From assembly GCA_023430325.1 (NCBI GenBank), contig JAEZAU010000182.1, positions 1-27,805 on the forward strand: DNA of 27,805 nt. Direction: 5' to 3'. The notes under the pieces were generated by a model. The model was given only the letters and a program-made list of their open reading frames with translations. It was not told where the DNA came from and did not search any database. The DNA is from Bacteroidota bacterium. GTDB taxonomy: Bacteria; Bacteroidota; Bacteroidia; Flavobacteriales_F; PHOS-HE28. The translations under genes were made by a program, and so were the position numbers. Below are positions 22,253 to 27,805 of the stretch, piece after piece (the first letter of the stretch is position 1; each line of letters begins with the position of its first letter).

Positions 22253-23566
22253 TCAAGCTCCGACTTTTTCCTGCACCAATGATCTGTGGATGCGTGTACC
22301 GCGGCCGGTGATGATCCCGAGCGCTCTGCCGGTGAACCGCTGACCGATAAAGGGAGTGTTATGACTGATGCTCACCAGATCTTCTTCCGTACATGTCCAG
22401 TTGGCCTCCGGATCGAACAGCGTCAGATCGGCATGAACGTCCGCAGAAATATGTTCGCGCGCCAGACCCAAGATCCGACGGGGGCCGGTGGTAAGGCCAT
22501 CGATGATGTTCTTCAAGGATGATCTTCCCTTCAAGGCCGTATTGGCCACCGCGAAACAGGTCTCCAGCCCTATGATCCCGAATGCGGCCTGCCCGAATTC
22601 CAGGAGTTTGTGTTCGCGATCCTCTGGACGGTGATCACTCACGATGGCGTCGATCGTTCCATCCTTTATGCCTTCGCGAAGTGCATCGATATGCCTCATG
22701 TCCCGTAATGGCGGCATCACTTTATAGCACGTTTCGAATCCACGCAGACATCCATCATCGAGGAAAAGGTTGTGGGTGGCCACTGAGCAGGTCACCTTCA
22801 ATTTCCCGGCTTTCGCCTGGCGTATCAGCTCCACACTCTCCGCTGTGGAAATGGTGGCGAAGTGCAAGTGCCCGCCGGCATACTCGAGCAATGCCAGATC
22901 GCGGGCTAACTGCATGGTCTCGGCCATGGCAGGGATCCCCTTGAGGCCTAGGCGGGTGCTCATTGGACCTTCGTGCATCTGGCCTTTCATCACCAGATCG
23001 GCATCCTGTGGAAATGCCATGATCGGTGGTGCACCACCTGGAAGTGCGCTGGAATATTGCAGTGCCAGCAGCATGAGACGTGAATTCCTGACCGGTCCCT
23101 GGTCATCGGTGAAAGCCACAGCTCCGGCACTTCGCAGGTCATGGAGTTCCGCCAGTTGCTGACCCTTCGATCCCCTGGTCAGCGCACCCAATGGAAGTAC
23201 CCTCACGGGATGCCCCTGCGCCTTTCGCAGAAGATATTCCACGCCGGAGCGTGAATCGATCACTGGATCGGTGGAAGGAAGTACAGCAACAGATGTGAAT
23301 CCACCGGCTGCCGCTGCATCAAGTCCGTTCAACAGACCTTGCTTCCATTCCTGGCCTGGATCTCGGAAGTGCGCCCTCAGATCCAACCAACCGGTACTGA
23401 CATGAAGACCTTCCTTCCTTATCTCGATCGCATTGCCTTTCGTGATGCGGCCGCCGATCTTTTCGACCCTTCCATTGCGCACCAGCAGATCGGTGATCTC
23501 GTTGTTATGCGGGCCACCCGGATCGATGACCTTCACCTGGCGTATGAGCAGATCGTTCATCATCAT
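22253..23566 (-). CDS. Dihydroorotase homologue with degenerate metal site (amidohydrolase family)
   Basis: The 437-residue protein has the amidohydrolase/dihydroorotase layout and family blocks such as GGFTSVAVLPSTDP, LPLGALTRGSKG, MSTRLGLKGIPAMAE and HLHFATISTAESV. The normal DxHxH motif reads DLRAHFRDPG (residues 62-71), so one metal-binding His is Arg. The usual HCED motif is replaced by FPQDADL. THNLF and SDHRPED remain. Flavobacterial sequences that I recall share this loss, and it is annotated as dihydroorotase in them. It may be an inactive partner of aspartate transcarbamoylase or work with an altered site. It lies 31 bases after the BatA-like gene on the same strand. MMM at the start leaves the exact codon ambiguous by up to two residues. 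Confidence 0.85.
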   Translation of the reverse strand: MMMNDLLIRQVKVIDPGGPHNNEITDLLVRNGRVEKIGGRITKGNAIEIRKEGLHVSTGWLDLRAHFRDPGQEWKQGLLNGLDAAAAGGFTSVAVLPSTDPVIDSRSGVEYLLRKAQGHPVRVLPLGALTRGSKGQQLAELHDLRSAGAVAFTDDQGPVRNSRLMLLALQYSSALPGGAPPIMAFPQDADLVMKGQMHEGPMSTRLGLKGIPAMAETMQLARDLALLEYAGGHLHFATISTAESVELIRQAKAGKLKVTCSVATHNLFLDDGCLRGFETCYKVMPPLRDMRHIDALREGIKDGTIDAIVSDHRPEDREHKLLEFGQAAFGIIGLETCFAVANTALKGRSSLKNIIDGLTTGPRRILGLAREHISADVHADLTLFDPEANWTCTEEDLVSISHNTPFIGQRFTGRALGIITGRGTRIHRSLVQEKVGA

Positions 23567-23597
23567 TTTTTTCGATCCTGCATTACACCATCGCAGT

Positions 23598-25634
23598 TCA
23601 TCTGTAACGCAGGAGCAGCACTTCGATCAAAAGGAACAAGAGGGCAAGGGCGATGAACCATTTCCATAGTTTGCGGCCTTCATCCAGTTCCTTCAAACGT
23701 AATGAAAGATCCTGTGTACCCTCCTCCATCACGCTGAAGGTGTTCAAGCCACGCTGCCCCAATTCACGCTTCAACTCTTCCACCGTAAAGGCCGAGAGGT
23801 CACTCTCCCGCCGTGACAGATCGAGCGCGATAATTGCCAGGGTATCCTCACCTTGTACAAGGGCATAAGGACCTTCAGGCAGTTCTTGATCATGCAGCAC
23901 CAATGAGGTGCCGTGGCCGTGGCGCCTGATCTCAGGGACCAGTTCAGCTCCTTCAGGACCGCGCAATCGTGGGGGTGGTTCGGTGGCTATCTCCGATCCT
24001 TCCAAGGGAATGCTGGCCTCATCACCGATCATATGATAAAGGGCCCCCATGGGCCGGCTCAGTTCGGCCATACGCAACAACGAGGTAGGAAAGAGCGCAT
24101 GGCGTGTCAGATCGCCCGATCGCTCGGCCAGAGGCGAGGAGAACAGGTAGGTGGAGCCCCGCTCATGTTGTACCCGTGCCAGATACGGATCACCATCCTG
24201 GGTGCGCAGCAACACATCGCTTCCCGGCGGGGGGCGCAACTGCCATCTTTCCCGCGTAACAGGAAGATCCACATTACGCGGCATGGTCTGGAAGATGTCA
24301 CGGAAGAACGGCTGCTCCAGATCGATACGTTCCACACGCATGGTGTTTGTATCCCGCATGAGCGGAGCGGCCACATTGAAATTTCCGAAAAGTGGTGCGT
24401 AGCGCGATGGATCGCCTGCTGAAGGCGGAAGAACGGCCAGGCTCCCACCTTCCTTCACGAAGTTGGACAATGAACTCTGCAGGCCACCGGGAATATCGGG
24501 CAATGCATTAAGGATCACGAGATCCTGTTGCTCCAACGATGCCAGATCGATATTTCGGTAGTTCGTCTCAGTGAAAATGTGGGAAGTATCACCGTTGAAG
24601 ACCGATGCGACCATGCGATCGGTAGGGGCATCGCCACCGGAGACAAGCATCACCCTGGATCGATCGATCACCTTGAACGCGATGTGCATCCGATCATCGA
24701 AGGTCACTGGCTGATCGGTGAGCGACACTTCACCCCAATGAAGTCCGGTGCTTTCGCTCAGGAACCTCAAGGTCGTATCAACAGTTGCGTTCGCTTCCAC
24801 GGCAAAAGTGGCAACAGCTTTCTGACGGCCATCTATCGTCAGCCTTAATGGCACGTTCACCAAAGGTTGCTCACCATGATTGCGGATCCTTACATGCAAC
24901 TGTTCATTGGTCCCCGCCCGGCGCACTGGATCGAAGAACCACACTGAATCGATGCTGAGGTTGGCCGTGTTGGAAGAGGCGATCGGAACAATGATGGTCG
25001 GTATCGTACTGTCATTGGTCCACGCATCCACATCGGTCACCGATCGTTGCAGATCGGTGAAGAGGAACGCTCTTTTCACCGGAAGATCGGAACCTGCCAG
25101 TGCTTCGCGCTGCCGCAGAAGCACTTGGGAAAGCATGCGCGAATACGGCCCCACGTCCACCTGACTTGCTGCCTCGAGCGCTTCATCGCGCCCCAGGAGG
25201 ATCTGTTGCCTGCCCTCGAACCTGCCCGTCAGGATCTGGGAGCGATCGGTAGGGGCATGGGCCATCACCGTCTCCTGTGCACCCTTGCGCGCCTGATCCA
25301 GCAACCGGCCTCCGGCATTCTGACCATCCATGCTGAAGCTGTCATCGATATAAAGGGACACCGCCCGCTGGCCTGCAACGATGGAAGTATCAGCGCCGGG
25401 AATGTATGGTTGCGCAAAGGCCAGGACCAGGCATGCTATGGCAAGGCATCTGGCCAGTAGCACAAGCCAATGCTGCACTTTCTTCCTTGCACGTGTCTGT
25501 TGGGATACCTCGGCAAGGTGACGTACGTTGGAGAAATCGATCCGCTTGAAACGCCGGAGCTGGAAAAGGTGGATGAACACCGGGATCGCCAGGGCGGAAA
25601 GAGCCCAGAGGAAAGCCGGGTGGAGAAACGACAT
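23598..25634 (-). CDS. BatA-type membrane protein with N-terminal double-TM domain and VWA-like region
   Basis: The 678-residue protein starts MSFLHPAFLWALSALAIPV, the typical opening of the BatA/aerotolerance N-terminal domain with two membrane helices at about 5-24 and 57-76. A VWA-like segment follows with the metal motif DDSFS at 97-101 and hydrophobic strand VSLYI before it. After it come extracytoplasmic beta-rich repeats and one C-terminal helix (KWFIALALLFLLIEVLL). Homologues occur near MoxR/Bat operons or, as here, alone beside dihydroorotase. Its role in envelope stress is inferred only. I start at the ATG at 25634; a TTG three codons upstream falls within the promoter element TATCTTTG. 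Confidence 0.85.
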   Translation of the reverse strand: MSFLHPAFLWALSALAIPVFIHLFQLRRFKRIDFSNVRHLAEVSQQTRARKKVQHWLVLLARCLAIACLVLAFAQPYIPGADTSIVAGQRAVSLYIDDSFSMDGQNAGGRLLDQARKGAQETVMAHAPTDRSQILTGRFEGRQQILLGRDEALEAASQVDVGPYSRMLSQVLLRQREALAGSDLPVKRAFLFTDLQRSVTDVDAWTNDSTIPTIIVPIASSNTANLSIDSVWFFDPVRRAGTNEQLHVRIRNHGEQPLVNVPLRLTIDGRQKAVATFAVEANATVDTTLRFLSESTGLHWGEVSLTDQPVTFDDRMHIAFKVIDRSRVMLVSGGDAPTDRMVASVFNGDTSHIFTETNYRNIDLASLEQQDLVILNALPDIPGGLQSSLSNFVKEGGSLAVLPPSAGDPSRYAPLFGNFNVAAPLMRDTNTMRVERIDLEQPFFRDIFQTMPRNVDLPVTRERWQLRPPPGSDVLLRTQDGDPYLARVQHERGSTYLFSSPLAERSGDLTRHALFPTSLLRMAELSRPMGALYHMIGDEASIPLEGSEIATEPPPRLRGPEGAELVPEIRRHGHGTSLVLHDQELPEGPYALVQGEDTLAIIALDLSRRESDLSAFTVEELKRELGQRGLNTFSVMEEGTQDLSLRLKELDEGRKLWKWFIALALLFLLIEVLLLRYR

Positions 25635-25640
25635 CGGCGC

Positions 25641-25648
25641 CAAAGATA
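25641..25648 (-). promoter_or_regulatory. TAnnTTTG -7 element before the BatA-like gene
   Basis: TATCTTTG on the minus strand exactly matches the consensus and ends 6 bases before the ATG at 25634. It lies in the 41-base gap after the SGNH-like gene and can separate BatA and dihydroorotase transcription from the AT-richer genes upstream. Confidence 0.55.
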
Positions 25649-25675
25649 GAAGGTGCGATCAGCACCGATCGCGGA

Positions 25676-26608
25676 TCATTGAACGGCCCGTGGCTGCTGA
25701 TCCGTATCCCGCTTCGGGCATATCACCTCATCGATCAGCATTTGGGTGAAGAGTTGGCCGCCTGTGTAGCTCAAGTGGTAGTTATTATCGAAGTGGATGG
25801 TGCTATCGAGCGAGAAGGAATGATCATGGAAGGGTACATCCAATGTTCGAACGACATCATGAAAACGCTCCCGGGCACCATTTGGAAGCATAAGCCTGTA
25901 ATAGGGAGCGGTGAAAATATCGATACGGATATTCCTTGCTTTGCATATTTCAATGATCTTCACAATTTCCTTACTTATCTGGAAAGGAACCAGGTCCAAT
26001 TGATAATATGGATAACCTCTGAATTCGCGATCTACGAAGAAGCTTCCTGTTCCATCGAAGATACTGTTCCGTTCTCCAAGCAGTGTTATGGCAAATTCTT
26101 CAGGACCCCATTTGGAGTTATAGAGCCCATAGCGGGCGAACGGAATATTTCTCAACCATATCCATTCTTCCGAAGTTCCCTTGAGGATATCGAACACCCT
26201 GGGATCGTGGATCCACGGGAGAAAATCATAGGCGGCTACGCTGGTAGGGGGTCTGCCTTGACTGCAATTCCGATAGTCCAACTGCAGTAGTACATGGTCG
26301 GCCGTATTATCTCCCGATATGAATTGCTGGAAGGCAAGAAGCATTTCCAATGGTCCATAATGATTATTCGAAATGTTTATTGAATTCATTGAGCACTTTT
26401 CATTGATCATGTTCATGTCGATATTCCACCATGCGCGGGATGAACCAATGATCACAAGGTCATAATGATCATCCTGCATCTGCCCCACCCATTGTGCTTT
26501 CACGGTACGGCCTTGTTTGAAAATGTTCGTGAAAAGACGGTCCATTACCAACGCGACGATCAATAACGCAGCTGCGAACAGGCAGATCTTCCATATGAAC
26601 CTGACCAT
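25676..26608 (-). CDS. SGNH-like membrane-anchored protein partnered with MBOAT
   Basis: The 310-residue product has an N-terminal membrane anchor (residues 5-27) and an extracytoplasmic domain. Its first strand, LVIIGSSRAWWNID, carries the SGNH block-I motif GSSR (55-58). A DNNYH segment near the C-terminus (Asp274, His278) fits the catalytic Asp-x-x-x-His of this fold. Such proteins commonly follow an MBOAT acyltransferase and pass or remove acyl groups on surface polysaccharides. The ATG at 26608 lies 1 base after the MBOAT stop codon, so the two are coupled. Fifteen upstream codons in frame lie inside the MBOAT gene. The gene is visibly richer in A/T than its neighbours. Confidence 0.75.
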   Translation of the reverse strand: MVRFIWKICLFAAALLIVALVMDRLFTNIFKQGRTVKAQWVGQMQDDHYDLVIIGSSRAWWNIDMNMINEKCSMNSINISNNHYGPLEMLLAFQQFISGDNTADHVLLQLDYRNCSQGRPPTSVAAYDFLPWIHDPRVFDILKGTSEEWIWLRNIPFARYGLYNSKWGPEEFAITLLGERNSIFDGTGSFFVDREFRGYPYYQLDLVPFQISKEIVKIIEICKARNIRIDIFTAPYYRLMLPNGARERFHDVVRTLDVPFHDHSFSLDSTIHFDNNYHLSYTGGQLFTQMLIDEVICPKRDTDQQPRAVQ

Positions 26609-26609
26609 C

Positions 26610-27671
26610 CTAGAACTGGAAATAAATGAAGGAACGGGGATCATTGAACACACCGAACAGCCCTATGATCACAACGATGACGAAATAGCATATATAACGA
26701 AGAAAGGCCGAGTCCATCATCATCTTAATGAACCATTTTTTCATGGTCAAAAGGTCGATCGATATGAGCAAGCAGCACAATAAGACCGTACTGAGCATCA
26801 TGGGTACCGATATACCGGTGGACCGAACGATATACGTGATGTCTTCATAAGAGGAAGATCCGTTCACCATGTTGCTGAAATACAGATGTGCATGAGCCAT
26901 GGACTCGGCACGAAAATAGACCCTTGTAAGAGACACCACGAGAAATGTCGCCAGGACCAGCACCAGGTCGTTGATGATGTTCCCGACCCGAGGGGAGGTG
27001 AAGGGATCCTGATCTCTTTTATGCTTTCTGGCCAGGATCAATGGGATGAAAAGTATCGCATTCAAGCCCCCCCAGACAATGAACGTCCAGTTAGCGCCAT
27101 GCCAGAGGCCGCTCAACAAAAAAACGATCAGGACATTGCGGATGATCATGGTCTTCGATCCTCTGCTGCCACCTAACGGTATATACAGGTAATCACGGAA
27201 CCACGTGGAAAGACTTATATGCCATCGCCTCCAGAATTCACCTACATCGCGGGAGAAGTACGGTCTGTTGAAGTTCCGTATCAATTCGATGTTGAATAGA
27301 CGTGCGGTGCCTGTGGCCATGTCCGTATACCCGCTGAAATCACCATATAACTGGAATGAGAAAAGAAGAATGCCGACAAGGTTCAACCAGCCACCGAATA
27401 GTTCTTGTCCTGAAAAGATCTCGTCCACCAAAGGTGCCGCCCGATCTGCGATGACGATCTTCTTGAAGGCACCGAGCAGGATCAAGCGGCAACCGGAGAC
27501 ACCCTGGTCATAGGAGAAAACACGCCGCTTGGCGATCTGTGGAAGCAAAGTGCGCGCCCGTTCTATGGGGCCTGCCACCAGTTGTGGGAAGAAGCTGACG
27601 AACGTGAGGAACTCGATGATGTTGCGCGAAGGTTCCATCTGCCTGCGGTACACATCTATGGTGTAGCTCAT
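26610..27671 (-). CDS. MBOAT-family O-acyltransferase, downstream part after a frameshift
   Basis: This 353-residue frame contains the MBOAT signatures [53 protein letters not shown] and [17 protein letters not shown], whose His is the catalytic residue of AlgI/DltB-like proteins. It has about eight membrane segments. The family normally begins about 110-120 residues earlier, and the missing part is encoded upstream in another frame (27668-27805). Here [10 protein letters not shown] follows directly where FYTFQT would normally precede it. The proteins transfer acetyl or other acyl groups to envelope polysaccharides. It overlaps nothing downstream but is 1 base from the SGNH-like gene, its likely partner. 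Confidence 0.85.
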   Translation of the reverse strand: MSYTIDVYRRQMEPSRNIIEFLTFVSFFPQLVAGPIERARTLLPQIAKRRVFSYDQGVSGCRLILLGAFKKIVIADRAAPLVDEIFSGQELFGGWLNLVGILLFSFQLYGDFSGYTDMATGTARLFNIELIRNFNRPYFSRDVGEFWRRWHISLSTWFRDYLYIPLGGSRGSKTMIIRNVLIVFLLSGLWHGANWTFIVWGGLNAILFIPLILARKHKRDQDPFTSPRVGNIINDLVLVLATFLVVSLTRVYFRAESMAHAHLYFSNMVNGSSSYEDITYIVRSTGISVPMMLSTVLLCCLLISIDLLTMKKWFIKMMMDSAFLRYICYFVIVVIIGLFGVFNDPRSFIYFQF

Positions 27672-27805
27672 CGTCTGGAGGTGTAGAAGCTGATGCCTAC
27701 CGGCAGAATGATATCCAGTGTTGATGCCGCCTCAGGAAGGCCGAAGGCTTCCTTGAAGGAACCGACGAAGAAGTTGAAGTACTTGAAGAAGAAGAGCAGC
27801 CCCAG
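27668..27805 (-). pseudogene. MBOAT upstream part, out of frame with the rest and cut by the window edge
   Basis: On the minus strand 45 codons are open from the window edge, starting [13 protein letters not shown] and including PVGISFYT. They then run into SRR and a stop at 27668-27670. In MBOAT proteins GISFYT is followed by [12 protein letters not shown]. One extra base near 27679 (TT where a single T is found on the minus strand) would restore that exactly. The change is either a real frameshift that breaks the gene or a sequence error. The ATG of the downstream frame overlaps this stop as ATGA. Confidence 0.8.

Noticed and set aside
25635..25643. TTG start for the BatA-like protein
   Set aside because: The TTG is part of the TATCTTTG promoter element; the ATG three codons later gives the standard N-terminus.

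Overview
The window is a stretch of bacterial chromosome of moderate to high GC. It most probably comes from a member of the Bacteroidota, order Flavobacteriales. The basis for this is the DnaA sequence type, the two FKBP lipoproteins next to a DHH phosphoesterase, a BatA-type double-membrane-anchor protein followed by a degenerate dihydroorotase, the mutL/rhomboid/rhomboid/endonuclease cluster, and recurrent TAnnTTTG promoter elements. That promoter element is the Bacteroidota -7 consensus. No 16S rRNA or other taxonomic marker is present, so the placement is inference.

Layout. 1-3888 (+): the end of a LolC/E-type ABC permease, its LolD-type ATPase, an inverted pair of intergenic repeats, then an NrnA-like DHH phosphoesterase coupled by ATGA overlaps to two FKBP-type lipoproteins. 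3889-4487: another copy of the repeat and an apparent decayed gene. 4488-7287 (-): dnaA, a terminator, a GTGAAAGA tandem repeat, a low-molecular-weight protein tyrosine phosphatase and an RsmI-family methyltransferase. 7700-8107 (+): a YbgC-like thioesterase, then a second inverted repeat pair. 8413-11338 (-): a VOC protein, ribD, an EamA permease and a YigZ/IMPACT protein, the last three overlapping. 11411-12073 (+): a small flavin/NAD(P)H oxidoreductase. 12076-17480 (-): a one-TM small protein, mutL, two rhomboid proteases with a repeat copy between them, and an endonuclease/exonuclease/phosphatase membrane protein. 17626-20637 (+): a GH3 hydrolase fused to a serine beta-lactamase-like domain. 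20643-21733 (-): a small proline-rich ORF and a lipoprotein with a methyltransferase fold, divergent from a MarR regulator (21803-22252, +). 22253-27805 (-): MBOAT O-acyltransferase (frameshifted and cut by the window end), an SGNH-like protein, a BatA-like protein and a dihydroorotase homologue.

Most genes are housekeeping (replication initiation, mismatch repair, riboflavin and pyrimidine synthesis, lipoprotein export, cell-wall turnover). The least explained structure lies between and around the genes. There is a six-copy intergenic repeat family, twice arranged as inverted pairs and once interrupted by a separate long hairpin. TAnnTTTG-like elements sit 5-9 nt before many start codons, suggesting leaderless or nearly leaderless mRNAs. 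The tetranucleotide GATC is strongly over-represented. I did not see a defence island, CRISPR array, prophage, complete insertion sequence or RNA gene.
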